Below, in pieces: positions 1 to 8,986 of a stretch of 39,497 nucleotides of DNA. This stretch comes from Stenotrophomonas sp. 278. GTDB taxonomy: Bacteria; Pseudomonadota; Gammaproteobacteria; Xanthomonadales; Xanthomonadaceae. The stretch is taken from assembly GCF_003935715.1 (NCBI RefSeq), contig NZ_RHPP01000022.1:1-39497 (forward strand), in the 5' to 3' direction. Position numbers and translations under genes: made by a program. How positions within the stretch are numbered: position 1 is the first letter of the stretch; each line of letters begins with the position of its first letter. Below the pieces are notes generated by a model that was given only the letters and a program-made list of their open reading frames with translations, was not told the DNA's origin and did no database searches.

Positions 1-2571
1 GCCGCAGCCCGTCCGGGCACCGCCGCCGACGCGACCACGCTCGACGCGCTGCAGGTGACCGCCAGCGCCGGGATCACCGCCACGGCCGTCGACGCCAAGC
101 GGCGCTCGTCGGTGCTGGTGGACTCCATCGACCAGGAGAGCATCCAGGTCACCAGCCAGGAAAACTCCATCGCCCAACGCCTGGTGGTGGCACCCGGCGT
201 CAGCCTGATGCGCGACGAAGACCAGCCGCGCTACGTCACCGTGCGCGGCATCGCCGCCAATCTCAACAGCACCACGCTCGACGGCATCACCATGGCCTCG
301 GTCGGCGATGAAGGCGGCGGCGAGCGCAAGATCAACCTGCAGCTGATTCCGAACGACATCGCCGCGCGCATCGACATCTTCAAGACCTTCAGCGCCGAGC
401 AGAACCCGGACAGCATCGGTGCCGGCATCAATCTGGTCAGCGGCAGCGCGTTCGACAAGCCGCGCAACTCGCTGCATGTGGACGGCAGCGTCAATTATCA
501 TGCGCTGAGCAACGATGACGGCCACAACAGCCTCTCGCAGACGACCGACCGCTGGGGCAGTGGCCTCAGCGGCACGTACAGCACCACCTTCGGCAGCAGC
601 GACCAGTTCGGCATCACCTTGTCGGCCCGCAACCAGGACTTCCAGACCTCGCAGAACAAGCTCTTCCAGAGTTCGCAGCAGTTCTTCGACGACCAGGGCA
701 ACTACATCACCGGTCCGCTGCCGGAGCAGGGCTGGAACGGCATGTCCGCGCCGAACAACTTCGCCTACTACGCCGACAACCGCTGGATCCGCACCTACGG
801 TGGCTCCGCCAAGCTGGAATGGATGCCCAGCGACAGCCCCTTCCGTGCCTCGGTGCTGATGTACAACTACGGCATGGAAGAGCGCCGCACCGAGAACGGC
901 TACGAGTTCATCACCCAGCGCAACGTCACCGACCAGACCCCAGTGTCCGGTACCAAGGGCATCGATTCGCTCAATGTCATCTTCGAAAACAAGGTCTGGG
1001 CCCGCAACAACCGTGGCGTGCTCGGTGGCATCGAGTGGGAGCAGGACAACCAGTGGCTGGCCCTGCGCGGCGGCTACACCCGTGATCGCATCAACGCGCA
1101 CGGCCGCAGCACCCGCCTCACCGCCAAGCCGGTCGGCCAGAGCCTCACCTATGCCTCCCCGGGCGTAGGAGAGATCTACAACATCACCGGCCTGAGCGAC
1201 CCGGGCATCATCGACAGCGCCCGTTACGACCTCAACAGCGCCAACGAGTCGCAGACCTACGGTACCGCCGAAGTACGTGATGTGCGCCTGGACCATCGCT
1301 GGAACGTCGGCCCGGATGCACGCGGCTTCGGCATCGCCAGCGGCCTGGAGTACAAGCGCCTGGAAGTGGAGAGCGACATCACCCGCCGCAACAACGTGGC
1401 CGGCGGTGACTTCAGCGACTACCTGTACCAGCCGGGCTTCCGCTATCCGAAGTCGCAGTACGCGCTGCCGTTCTTCGACTACCACGCCTTCATGGGCAAC
1501 GGTGGCTGGGACGCGCTGCCGGTGGACCAGACCGGCTCCACCTACTCCAGCCTGGCTTCGGACTTCCGCTATCTGGAAACGGTCAAGAACGCCTACGTCT
1601 CGTTCCACTACAGCACCGACTTCATCGAAGCCGTGGCCGGCGTGCGCTACGACGACACTACGTTTACCGCCCACACCCCGGCCATCACGGCGGGCGTGGT
1701 GACCGGTACCGGCCGCAACGGCGGTGGTTATGACAACCTGCTGCCCTCGCTGAACCTCACCGCCCACCTGCGCGAGGACATGAACCTGCGCTTCAGCGCC
1801 AGCAAGACCCTGGGTCGCCCGATCCCGTCCAACATCGCCCAGGCTGAAGTAGTGAACTGCGATGGCGACAGCGGCGACTGCACCATCTCGCGTGGCAACC
1901 CCGACCTGAAGCCGCAGCGCTCCACCAACTTCGACCTGTCGCTGGAAAAGTACTTCAACGACGGCCGTGGCTACGCCTCGTTGGCCGTGTTCCACAAGGA
2001 CATCAGCGACAACATTGCCGGCATCACCACCGAGTTCACCGACGACCAGGGCCGCGTGACCAGCATCAACACGCCGCAGAACCTGGAAGATTCCAGCGTG
2101 CGTGGTGTCGAGCTGTCGCTGATCAACCGCGACATGGTGCTGGGCCAGCACCGATTCGACGTACTGTTCAATGCCGCGCAGATGGACGGTGAAATGGTCT
2201 ACCGCTGGACCGGTGGCGAACGCACCATTCACCAGCTGGCCTCGCAGCCCAAGACCATCGCCAACCTGGGCATCACCTGGCATATGCCGTGGTTGAACAC
2301 CAGCCTGACCGTCAGCGAGAACTACACCGGCAAACACATCTTCACCATCGGGGCCAACAGCTGGCAGGATCGTGGTTTCCGCTCGCGCTATGTGACCGAC
2401 GTTTCGCTGAAAACCCGCATCAATGACAAGTGGTCGCTCGGCCTGACCGCCGCCAACCTGTTCGGCGAAGACCAGTATCAGACCGTCGGCGACAACTTTG
2501 AATACATGCGCAACCTCAACAACTACGGTCCCACCTATGCGCTGCACGTCAGCTACGACCTGAACCCGTAA
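1..2571 (+). CDS. TonB-dependent receptor (5' end outside window)
   Basis: Outer-membrane active-transport receptor powered by TonB. The frame is open from base 1, so the signal peptide and true start lie upstream. The first visible residues (TLDALQVTAS) resemble a TonB box. The plug domain follows, with the motif RYVTVRGIAANLNSTTLDG and a NPDSIGAGINLVS stretch. The rest is a long, aromatic-rich beta-barrel with alternating strands and Tyr/Asn/Gly-rich loops, ending NNYGPTYALHVSYDLNP. The barrel segment GRPIPSNIAQAEVV and the overall layout recall the Xanthomonas/Caulobacter-type receptor group (TIGR01782). The stop lies 10 bases before a phosphatase-fold lipoprotein gene, which overlaps a GH92 mannosidase gene, so the likely cargo is a mannose-containing oligosaccharide. 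The cargo is inferred from neighbours; the receptor assignment is firm. Internal GTG and ATG codons could be mistaken for starts. Confidence 0.93.
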   Translation, partial: AAARPGTAADATTLDALQVTASAGITATAVDAKRRSSVLVDSIDQESIQVTSQENSIAQRLVVAPGVSLMRDEDQPRYVTVRGIAANLNSTTLDGITMASVGDEGGGERKINLQLIPNDIAARIDIFKTFSAEQNPDSIGAGINLVSGSAFDKPRNSLHVDGSVNYHALSNDDGHNSLSQTTDRWGSGLSGTYSTTFGSSDQFGITLSARNQDFQTSQNKLFQSSQQFFDDQGNYITGPLPEQGWNGMSAPNNFAYYADNRWIRTYGGSAKLEWMPSDSPFRASVLMYNYGMEERRTENGYEFITQRNVTDQTPVSGTKGIDSLNVIFENKVWARNNRGVLGGIEWEQDNQWLALRGGYTRDRINAHGRSTRLTAKPVGQSLTYASPGVGEIYNITGLSDPGIIDSARYDLNSANESQTYGTAEVRDVRLDHRWNVGPDARGFGIASGLEYKRLEVESDITRRNNVAGGDFSDYLYQPGFRYPKSQYALPFFDYHAFMGNGGWDALPVDQTGSTYSSLASDFRYLETVKNAYVSFHYSTDFIEAVAGVRYDDTTFTAHTPAITAGVVTGTGRNGGGYDNLLPSLNLTAHLREDMNLRFSASKTLGRPIPSNIAQAEVVNCDGDSGDCTISRGNPDLKPQRSTNFDLSLEKYFNDGRGYASLAVFHKDISDNIAGITTEFTDDQGRVTSINTPQNLEDSSVRGVELSLINRDMVLGQHRFDVLFNAAQMDGEMVYRWTGGERTIHQLASQPKTIANLGITWHMPWLNTSLTVSENYTGKHIFTIGANSWQDRGFRSRYVTDVSLKTRINDKWSLGLTAANLFGEDQYQTVGDNFEYMRNLNNYGPTYALHVSYDLNP

Positions 2572-2581
2572 GGACTTCGCC

Positions 2582-3472
2582 ATGACCGCACATCGCCTGC
2601 GTGCTCTGTTTGCTCCACTTCTGATCGTACTTGTAGTCGGCGTGCTGTCGGCGTGTGCATCATCCCCCCGCCCGGTTGCGGCGGGGGAGGCGGCCGCGTT
2701 GCGGGTGATGACCTTCAACGTGCGCTACGCCTCGCCCAATGATGGGGTGAACCTGTGGGAGAACCGCCGCGCCCTGACCTTGAAGACCATCGTCGACCAG
2801 CAGCCCGACCTGATCGGCATGCAGGAGCTGCTGCTCGGACAGGCCACCTGGCTGGACCAGCAGCTGCCGCACCACGCCTGGTTCGGCAAAGGCCGCAATG
2901 GCAACGAGGTGGACGGCAACGGCAACGAGCACATGGGGCTGTTCTACGACACCCGCCGGCTGACACTGCTGCGACAGGGTGACTTCTGGTACTCGGAGAC
3001 ACCCGATGTACCCGGCAGCGCCAACTTCGATGGCCCGATGCCGCGCATGGCCACCTGGGGGGAGTTCGAGGACACGCGCAACGGTAAGCGCTTCTTCCTG
3101 TTCAACACCCACCTGCCGCACACCGACGCTGCCGAAGCCCTGCGCGAGCGCTGCGCGCGGCTGCTGCTGGCCCGCATCCGGCAGCTGGCGGGTGATGCAC
3201 CGGTGGTGGTGACCGGTGACTTCAATGCGCACCCCGACGGTCCGACACACAAGCTGCTGACCGCACAGCTGTCCGATGCCTGGGAACAGGCTCCGCAGCG
3301 CAGCGGCCCGGAGAAGACCGCGCATGCGTTCACCGGAAATCCGGACGCGCGCATCGACTGGGTGCTGTTCCGCCAGTTCGGCATCCGCTCGGTGCATTCG
3401 GTGGATGACCACGAGGGTCCGCTGTACCCGTCCGACCACTACCCGGTGGTCGCTGAACTGACGTGGCTGTGA
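2582..3472 (+). CDS. Endonuclease/exonuclease/phosphatase-family lipoprotein
   Basis: Predicted lipoprotein of 296 residues with a hydrophobic leader and the lipobox LSAC (Cys25). The rest is one EEP (DNase I-like) domain. Its family motifs are visible: FNVRY (Asn46), MQE (Glu82), FNTHLPH (His177), GDFN (Asp213, Asn215), RIDW (Asp259) and SDHYPV (Asp285, His286). This is a complete metal-dependent phosphoesterase active site. Members of this clade in carbohydrate-utilisation loci are usually called endonuclease/exonuclease/phosphatase proteins with unknown substrate; an extracytoplasmic sugar-phosphate or phosphodiester is plausible. It starts 10 bases after the receptor stop, and its TGA overlaps the ATG of the mannosidase, so the three genes should be co-transcribed. 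A DNase role is less likely given the location, but is not excluded. Confidence 0.9.
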   Translation: MTAHRLRALFAPLLIVLVVGVLSACASSPRPVAAGEAAALRVMTFNVRYASPNDGVNLWENRRALTLKTIVDQQPDLIGMQELLLGQATWLDQQLPHHAWFGKGRNGNEVDGNGNEHMGLFYDTRRLTLLRQGDFWYSETPDVPGSANFDGPMPRMATWGEFEDTRNGKRFFLFNTHLPHTDAAEALRERCARLLLARIRQLAGDAPVVVTGDFNAHPDGPTHKLLTAQLSDAWEQAPQRSGPEKTAHAFTGNPDARIDWVLFRQFGIRSVHSVDDHEGPLYPSDHYPVVAELTWL

Positions 3473-6400
3473 TGCGAGTACGTTGCCTGCTGCCCGCGCT
3501 GGGCCTGATCGCCGCCACGTCCACGGTACACGCCGCGTCGGCAGGCTTTGCCACCTCCTTCGAGCCCGGGCAGGCGGCGGTGCAGGACACCCGCGGTGCG
3601 CTGCAGCTGCGCGCCGGCACTGGCCCGAAGCAGCCGTACGCGGCCAAGGCCGACGCTGGCTACACCGGCCTGCATGCCCTGGAATACCGGGGCAGTGGCC
3701 GTCAGCGCCTGTTCGATGTGGATGTGCGGATCGAGACCGACACCACGTTGTACTGGTCGGTGCTGCCGGAGATCGTCGACGGCGATACCGTGGCCTCCAC
3801 CTACGCATCAGTGGATGCGGTGCTGGACGATGGCACGCGCCTGTCCGGCCTGTCGGTGCGCGATCAGCACGGAGTAGGGCTCGGTGCCACCGCGCAGGGC
3901 GAGTCCAGAACGCTTTACCCGCAGCAGTGGGCCTACAAGCAGGTGCGTCTGGGCGACGTGCCCGCCCTGCGTGGCAAGCGCGTGGTGGCACTGGAACTGG
4001 AGGTGCAGCCGAAGCAGGGCGGCTCGGCGCAGGGCTGGCTGGACGACGTAGGCGTGCAGTCGATCGCCCAAGCCGTGCGCCGCCGCCCCAGCGACTGGGT
4101 GGTGACCACGCGCGGCACCCAGTCCAACGGGCGTTTCTCGCGCGGCAACAACATTCCCGCCGTGGCCGTGCCGCACGGCTTCAACTTCTGGACCCCGGCC
4201 ACCAACGCCGGCTCGCTGTCCTGGCTGTATGCCTGGAACGAGCACAACGACGCCGCCAACCGGCCGCGTCTGCAGGCGTTCTCGCTCAGCCACCAGCCCA
4301 GTCCGTGGATGGGCGATCGCCAGACCTTCCAGGTGATGCCGTCCAGCACGCGCGGCGTGCCCGAGGCGGATCGGGTAGCACGCAGCCTCGCATTCGATCG
4401 TGCCGACGAAGTGGCGCGCCCGCATGAGTACCGGCTGCGCTTCGACAACGGCATTACCGCCGCGCTTGCTCCAACCGACCACGCCGCCGTGTTCGAGTTC
4501 GGCTTCCCGGCTGACGGCGACGCCAACCTGCTGTTCGACAACGTCGATGCGCGCGGCGGCCTGACCCTGGACGAGAAGACCGGCACGCTGAGTGGCTACA
4601 CCGATGTGCGCAGCGGCCTGTCCACCGGCGCGACGCGCATGTTCGTTTACGCACGCTTCGACCAGCCGTGGCAGCGTAGCGGTCTGATCGATACCGGCCG
4701 TCCCACTGGCTACATCAAGTTCGCATCCGGCACCCGTACTGTGACGATGCGCATGGCAACCTCGCTGATCTCGCTGGATCAGGCCCGCCACAATCTGGAA
4801 CTGGAAGTCGCGGCAGACGACAGCCAGGCCACGGTGGCCGCGCGCGCCGCTGACCAGTGGGACGCACTGCTCGGCCGTGTGCAGGTGGACGGTGCCAGCG
4901 AAGACCAGCGCATTACGCTGTACTCCAATCTCTACCGCCTGTACCTGTATCCCAACTCCGGCTCGGAGAACGCCGGCAGCGCGGGCGCGCCCGATTGGCG
5001 CTATGCCAGCCAGAACAGCGGCTCCTCCGATAACGCGCAGGGCAACGCCACCCGCAGCTTCGCGCCCGTCCGCGATGGCAGGGTGCTGGTCAACAATGGC
5101 TTCTGGGACACGTTCCGCACCGTGTGGCCAGCCTACGGCCTGCTCACCCCGGACCATGCCGGCAACCTCATCGATGGTTTCCTGGAGCAGTACCGCGCCG
5201 GCGGCTGGGTCGCCCGCTGGTCCTCGCCCGGCTATGCCGACCTGATGGTGGGCACAAGCTCGGATGTCGCCTTCGCCGATGCCTGGGCCAAGGGCATCAG
5301 CGGCTTCGATATCCCGTTGGCGTATCAAGCGGCGCTGAAGAACGCCACGGTGATGCCGCCGGACCGCCACGTCGGGCGCAAGGGCATGGCCCATTCGACG
5401 TTTGACGGCTACATGAGCACTGACATCGACGGCGGCATGTCGTGGACGATGGAAAGCGCGCTCAACGACTTCGGCATCGCGCAGATGGCTGCGGGGCTGG
5501 CCGCATCCGCGCAGGACCCGACCCTGCAGCGCCGCTACGCGGACGAGGCCGCGTACTTCGGCTACCGCGCCGCCAGCTACGCCACCGTGTTTGATTCCAG
5601 TGTCGGATTCTTCCAGGGCCGCAACCGCGCAGGGCAGTGGCGCGTACCCGCCGCCGACTACAACCCGAAGGTGTGGGCCAACGACTACACCGAGTCCAAC
5701 GGCTGGACGTTTGCTTTCACCGCCCCCCAGGACGGCAACGGCCTGCTGTCCCTGTACGGCGGCCGCCAGGCGCTCGCCGACAAGCTGGACGCGTTCTTCA
5801 GCACGCCGGAAACCGCCGACATAAAGCTCTCTGGACCGCGCGGCTACCTCATCCACGAGATGACCGAGGCCCGCGATGTGCGCATGGGCATGTACGCACA
5901 CAGCAACCAGCCGGCGCACCACATTCCGTGGATGTACCTGTACGCCGGGCAGCCCTGGAAGACCCAGCGCATCGTACGCGACGTGCTGGACCGCCTGTAC
6001 CTCGGCAGCGAGATCGGCCAGGGCTATCCGGGCGATGAGGACAACGGCGAGATGTCGGCCTGGTACGTGCTGGCATCCATGGGGCTGTATCCACTGCGTA
6101 TGGGCTCGCCGGACTATGTGATCGGCGCACCGTTGTTTGAGCGCTTCACCCTGGACCTTCCTGAGGGCAGACAGCTGCGCATCCATGCGCGCAATGCTGG
6201 TCGCGGGAATCCGTACGTGCAGTCGCTGCGGGTGAATGGAAAGGCGTGGACCAAGACGTGGATTCCACATCGGCTGCTGGCGCAGGGAGCCACGCTGGAG
6301 TTCGTGATGGGCCCCAGGCCCTCAGCGTGGGGCAGTCGTGTTGAGGACGCACCGCCGTCGCTGACCCCTACCGGTCACGCACCGGAGACGCTGGTGGATG

Positions 6401-6789
6401 TGATCGATGCCAGCGCCAAGGTCACCGCCACTTCGCTGGCCGCGCCTGACGCGTTGACCGACAACGACGCGCGTACTGCGCTTGCGTTGCGCGGTGAGCC
6501 GATTGAAGTAACGGTGGCACTGGCCGCGCCGGCGCAGCCGACGTTCTACACGCTCACCAGCGCCGAGCGGCCCATCGCGGCGGCCAGCTGGGCATTGCAG
6601 GGCAGCACCGACGGCGCGCAGTGGCAGACGCTGGATGCTCGCGAAGGTGAAGCGTTCGAGTGGGGGCACCAGACTCGGCCATTCAAGATCTCGGAGCCCG
6701 GGCGCTTCGGACACTACCGGCTGCGGATCAGCACGCCGGGCCGGGTGGAGTTCGCCGAGTTCGAGTTGCTGCAGCCGGCACCCCGGTGA
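3472..6789 (+). CDS. Secreted GH92 family alpha-1,2-mannosidase
   Basis: Protein of 1105 residues with a signal peptide (MRVRCLLPALGLIAATSTVHA). An N-terminal beta-sandwich of about 200 residues precedes the GH92 catalytic region. Family hallmarks are visible: NDYTESNGWTF, whose Glu741 matches the general acid, and GYPGDEDNGEMSAWYV, whose Asp855 and Asp857 match the catalytic-base pair of characterised GH92 enzymes. GH92 enzymes are calcium-dependent exo-alpha-mannosidases trimming N-glycan-type or mannan-type chains. After residue ~950 there is an extra C-terminal discoidin-like (F5/8 type C or NPCBM-like) domain, a probable carbohydrate-binding module. The ATG at 3472 overlaps the upstream TGA; a GTG at 3463 in the same frame is less likely because it would spoil the leader. 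The stop codon lies inside a SMAG palindrome. Likely periplasmic or outer-surface, working with the adjacent receptor. Confidence 0.94.
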   Translation: MRVRCLLPALGLIAATSTVHAASAGFATSFEPGQAAVQDTRGALQLRAGTGPKQPYAAKADAGYTGLHALEYRGSGRQRLFDVDVRIETDTTLYWSVLPEIVDGDTVASTYASVDAVLDDGTRLSGLSVRDQHGVGLGATAQGESRTLYPQQWAYKQVRLGDVPALRGKRVVALELEVQPKQGGSAQGWLDDVGVQSIAQAVRRRPSDWVVTTRGTQSNGRFSRGNNIPAVAVPHGFNFWTPATNAGSLSWLYAWNEHNDAANRPRLQAFSLSHQPSPWMGDRQTFQVMPSSTRGVPEADRVARSLAFDRADEVARPHEYRLRFDNGITAALAPTDHAAVFEFGFPADGDANLLFDNVDARGGLTLDEKTGTLSGYTDVRSGLSTGATRMFVYARFDQPWQRSGLIDTGRPTGYIKFASGTRTVTMRMATSLISLDQARHNLELEVAADDSQATVAARAADQWDALLGRVQVDGASEDQRITLYSNLYRLYLYPNSGSENAGSAGAPDWRYASQNSGSSDNAQGNATRSFAPVRDGRVLVNNGFWDTFRTVWPAYGLLTPDHAGNLIDGFLEQYRAGGWVARWSSPGYADLMVGTSSDVAFADAWAKGISGFDIPLAYQAALKNATVMPPDRHVGRKGMAHSTFDGYMSTDIDGGMSWTMESALNDFGIAQMAAGLAASAQDPTLQRRYADEAAYFGYRAASYATVFDSSVGFFQGRNRAGQWRVPAADYNPKVWANDYTESNGWTFAFTAPQDGNGLLSLYGGRQALADKLDAFFSTPETADIKLSGPRGYLIHEMTEARDVRMGMYAHSNQPAHHIPWMYLYAGQPWKTQRIVRDVLDRLYLGSEIGQGYPGDEDNGEMSAWYVLASMGLYPLRMGSPDYVIGAPLFERFTLDLPEGRQLRIHARNAGRGNPYVQSLRVNGKAWTKTWIPHRLLAQGATLEFVMGPRPSAWGSRVEDAPPSLTPTGHAPETLVDVIDASAKVTATSLAAPDALTDNDARTALALRGEPIEVTVALAAPAQPTFYTLTSAERPIAAASWALQGSTDGAQWQTLDAREGEAFEWGHQTRPFKISEPGRFGHYRLRISTPGRVEFAEFELLQPAPR

Positions 6790-6809
6790 CGCGCGTGGCG
6801 CGTCACTAC
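6786..6809 (-). repeat. SMAG/REP palindrome overlapping the mannosidase stop
   Basis: Near-perfect palindrome GTGACGCGC...GCGCGTCAC followed by TAC, so the GTAG head is on the minus strand. The TGA stop of the GH92 gene (6787-6789) is inside its left arm. First of three elements in a 110-base cluster that probably ends the cassette transcript as a stem-loop. Confidence 0.85.
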
Positions 6810-6832
6810 ACGGCGCGCATGGCTGGACTGGC

Positions 6833-6855
6833 GTAGAGCCACGCCCTGCGTGGCT
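6833..6855 (+). repeat. SMAG/REP element, GTAGAGCCACGC subtype
   Basis: GTAG head followed by AGCCACGC-CCT-GCGTGGCT, an 8-base stem with a 3-base loop. The same sequence recurs at 24932 and 29002, with close variants at 8126 and 29513. Confidence 0.9.
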
Positions 6856-6875
6856 TCGACCCACCCGGACGCCCC

Positions 6876-6895
6876 GTAGTGACGCGCCATGCGCG
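6876..6895 (+). repeat. SMAG/REP element, GTAGTGACGCGC subtype
   Basis: GTAG head then TGACGCGC-CAT-GCGCG; the distal arm then diverges (GCCATC instead of GTCAC), so it is a slightly decayed copy. It lies about 80 bases upstream of mltA. Confidence 0.75.
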
Positions 6896-6974
6896 CCATC
6901 GCGGCGCCTGACGCGCCCGCACCCACACGTCGTCGCCATACAATCAAGGGTTCAAGCCGACAAGCAGAGATCCC

Positions 6975-8123
6975 ATGAAGGTCCAGCGCCCCATCTACGC
7001 CCTCGTGGCCCTCGCCCTCCTGGCCGGCTGCACCACCAACGGCCCGCGCACCGATGCACCGGCCACCCCCAAACCGACCACCAGCCCCTACGCCAAGGCC
7101 ACCTGGTCCGCCCTCCCTGCCGTTTCCGACACCGACCTGCAAGCCGGCTTCACCGCCTGGCGCAGCGCGTGCACCCGCTTGAAGTCGGACGCCACCTGGG
7201 GCCCGATCTGCACCAAGGCCCCGGCGGCCACCGCCAGCGCCGCCGACATCCGCACCTTCCTGCAATCAAACCTGGACGTCTACGCCCTGCGTGCCGGCGG
7301 CCACAAAGCCGATGGCCTGATCACCGGCTACTACGAACCCGTCTACGCCGGCAGCCTTACCCGTACCGCCACGGCCACCGTGCCGGTGTACGGCGTGCCC
7401 ACTGACATGGTCAGCGTGCAGCTGGACAGCCTCTACCCCGAGCTCAAGGGCAAGCGCCTGCGCGGCCGCGTCGAAGGCCGCGTGCTCAAGCCCTATGACG
7501 ACGCCGCCACCATCAGCGCCAAGGGAGCCAAGGCTCCGGTACTGGCCTGGCTGACCCACCCGATGGATCTGCAGTTCCTGCAGATCCAGGGCTCCGGTCG
7601 CATCCGCCTGGCCGACGGCCGCCAGCTGCGCATCGCCTACGCCGACCAGAACGGCCACCCCTACCGCCCGATCGGCCGCTGGTTGGTCGAGCAGGGCGAG
7701 CTGAAGAAGGAAGACGTCACCATGGATGCCATCCGCCAGTGGGCCGAAGCCCATCCGTCACGCGTGCCCGAGCTGCTGGCCAGCAACCCCAGCTACGTGT
7801 TCTTCACCGAAGGCCCGGCCGGCGACGAAGGCCCACGCGGTTCGCTCAACGTACCGCTCACCGCCGGCTACAGCGTCGCCGTGGACCGCACCGTGGTACC
7901 GCTGGGCAGCCTGCTGTGGCTGTCCACCACCCGCCCCGACGGCAGCCCGGTGGTCCGCCCGGTCGCCGCGCAGGACACCGGCGGTGCCATCGCCGGCGAA
8001 GTACGTGCCGACCTCTACTGGGGCACCGGCGACGCCGCCGGCAAGCTCGCCGGCGACATGAAGCAGAAGGGCAACCTGTGGATGCTCTGGCCGAAGGGCA
8101 CGCCTTTACCTACGAACCAGTAA
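6975..8123 (+). CDS. mltA: Membrane-bound lytic murein transglycosylase A
   Basis: Lipoprotein of 382 residues; the lipobox LAGC places the lipidated Cys at 19. It cleaves the MurNAc-GlcNAc bond of peptidoglycan with formation of 1,6-anhydro-MurNAc, acting from the inner face of the outer membrane. The central MltA barrel domain shows GLITGYYEPVYAGS and LAWLTHPMDLQFLQIQGSG. The C-terminal 3D domain contains VAAQDTGGAIAGEVRADLYWG, carrying the conserved catalytic-region aspartates (Asp334, Asp346). Length and domain order match the family. It stands alone between SMAG elements, with an independent start preceded by GCAGAGATCCC. No sign of damage. Confidence 0.95.
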   Translation: MKVQRPIYALVALALLAGCTTNGPRTDAPATPKPTTSPYAKATWSALPAVSDTDLQAGFTAWRSACTRLKSDATWGPICTKAPAATASAADIRTFLQSNLDVYALRAGGHKADGLITGYYEPVYAGSLTRTATATVPVYGVPTDMVSVQLDSLYPELKGKRLRGRVEGRVLKPYDDAATISAKGAKAPVLAWLTHPMDLQFLQIQGSGRIRLADGRQLRIAYADQNGHPYRPIGRWLVEQGELKKEDVTMDAIRQWAEAHPSRVPELLASNPSYVFFTEGPAGDEGPRGSLNVPLTAGYSVAVDRTVVPLGSLLWLSTTRPDGSPVVRPVAAQDTGGAIAGEVRADLYWGTGDAAGKLAGDMKQKGNLWMLWPKGTPLPTNQ

Positions 8124-8125
8124 CC

Positions 8126-8148
8126 GTAGAGCCACGCCCTGCATGGCT
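8126..8148 (+). repeat. SMAG/REP element after mltA
   Basis: GTAGAGCCACGC-CCT-GCATGGCT; one arm mismatch relative to the 6833 copy. It starts two bases after the mltA stop codon, a position suited to 3' mRNA protection or termination. Confidence 0.85.
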
Positions 8149-8181
8149 GCTCCAATCCCGCAATGACCATGGATGTCTTGA

Positions 8182-8796
8182 ATGCGCGCTGTTCTCACCA
8201 CGCTACTCGTCGCACTGCTGCTGTCTCTGCCCACGGCGCTTGCCCAGCAGGGCTTCAAGCCCTTCGTATTTCCACAAAGACTGGAACCAGGTACGAAGTA
8301 CTATCCAGCTGAACTTGCCGAAACAGGTGCACAAGGTTCGACCGTGATCAAAGTCACGAGGGACCCTGATCACTATCTCGTCGATCCCGTCGTGGTCACC
8401 TCCTCCAAGTCCAAGGTTCTCGACGATCTGGCGCTGCGCTACGTCAGGGATTCGAAGCTGAGAGCCAGTGAGGACGGCGATCCGGAAGTTGAACTGCATG
8501 TTTCCGTGATTTTCGCGCGTGACACCGAAATCACCCTGGAGCAGAAAACCTGCGCGCAGTTCAATACTGATCTTGCGTTTACCCGAGGCAACGATCCGCG
8601 AAGTGACGCGGGCCGCGTTCACGCCTACATGCTCGGCACGGGTCTCATGATGTTCGGGCCAGGCGCTACCTACGAGAGGACGTCGATGATTTCCCTCAAC
8701 TTGAGGATTCTTGCGCACCTGATAGAGGAGAAGTGCGCTGCATCTCCGGAAGCAAAGTTCTTCGAGACACTCAAGGGGTTCATCCCGCAGGAGTGA
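8182..8796 (+). CDS. Secreted protein with TonB C-terminal-like domain
   Basis: Protein of 204 residues with a signal peptide (cleavage near Ala21 in ALAQQG). Residues ~39-115 resemble a TonB_C fold: YYPAELAETGAQGSTVIKV, then a valine-rich strand pattern and an Arg-rich helix (VLDDLALRYVRDSKLRAS) before EVELHVSVIF. There is no proline-rich spacer or membrane anchor, so it is unlikely to be a working energy transducer. Residues ~120-204 form a second, mainly helical region with two cysteines (ETKTC-type position and EEKCAASPE) that could pair. Base composition is less GC-rich than mltA. The start has only a weak ribosome-binding site. Likely periplasmic; function unknown. Confidence 0.72.
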   Translation: MRAVLTTLLVALLLSLPTALAQQGFKPFVFPQRLEPGTKYYPAELAETGAQGSTVIKVTRDPDHYLVDPVVVTSSKSKVLDDLALRYVRDSKLRASEDGDPEVELHVSVIFARDTEITLEQKTCAQFNTDLAFTRGNDPRSDAGRVHAYMLGTGLMMFGPGATYERTSMISLNLRILAHLIEEKCAASPEAKFFETLKGFIPQE

Positions 8797-8910
8797 TCCC
8801 AGCAACGATCTGCGACCGACTCTGACCTGTCCTATTGCTCCGTCGAGCCACGCCCTTGAGGTCATCCCCAGCTACCTCGTGACCGGCATCCGCCTGTTCA
8901 TCGCGCGGTT

Positions 8911-8932
8911 GACACGCATGGCGTGTCACTAC
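8911..8932 (-). repeat. SMAG/REP element, CTAC-terminated
   Basis: GACACGCATGGCGTGTC followed by ACTAC, so the head is on the minus strand. It forms a pair with the 8941 element between two convergent genes. A degenerate GTCGAGCCACGCCC relic lies just upstream near 8842. Confidence 0.82.
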
Positions 8933-8940
8933 GGGTCATG

Positions 8941-8964
8941 TACCACGCAGGGCGTGGTACCTAC
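8941..8964 (-). repeat. SMAG/REP element, variant arms
   Basis: TACCACGC-AGG-GCGTGGTA followed by CCTAC. The 8-base arms differ from the neighbour but the head and geometry are the same. Located between the convergent TonB_C-type gene and the hybrid kinase gene. Confidence 0.8.
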
Positions 8965-8986
8965 GGGATTCGCATGCTGCGCCCGA

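Noticed and set aside
3808-6270. 820-codon minus-strand frame opposite the GH92 gene
   Set aside because: Lies wholly inside the GH92 coding region, with His/Gly/Arg-biased low-information composition and no recognisable motifs.
6786-6895. CRISPR-like spacing of short palindromes
   Set aside because: The units vary in arm sequence and spacing and the intervals are not uniform; the GTAG heads identify them as SMAG/REP elements.
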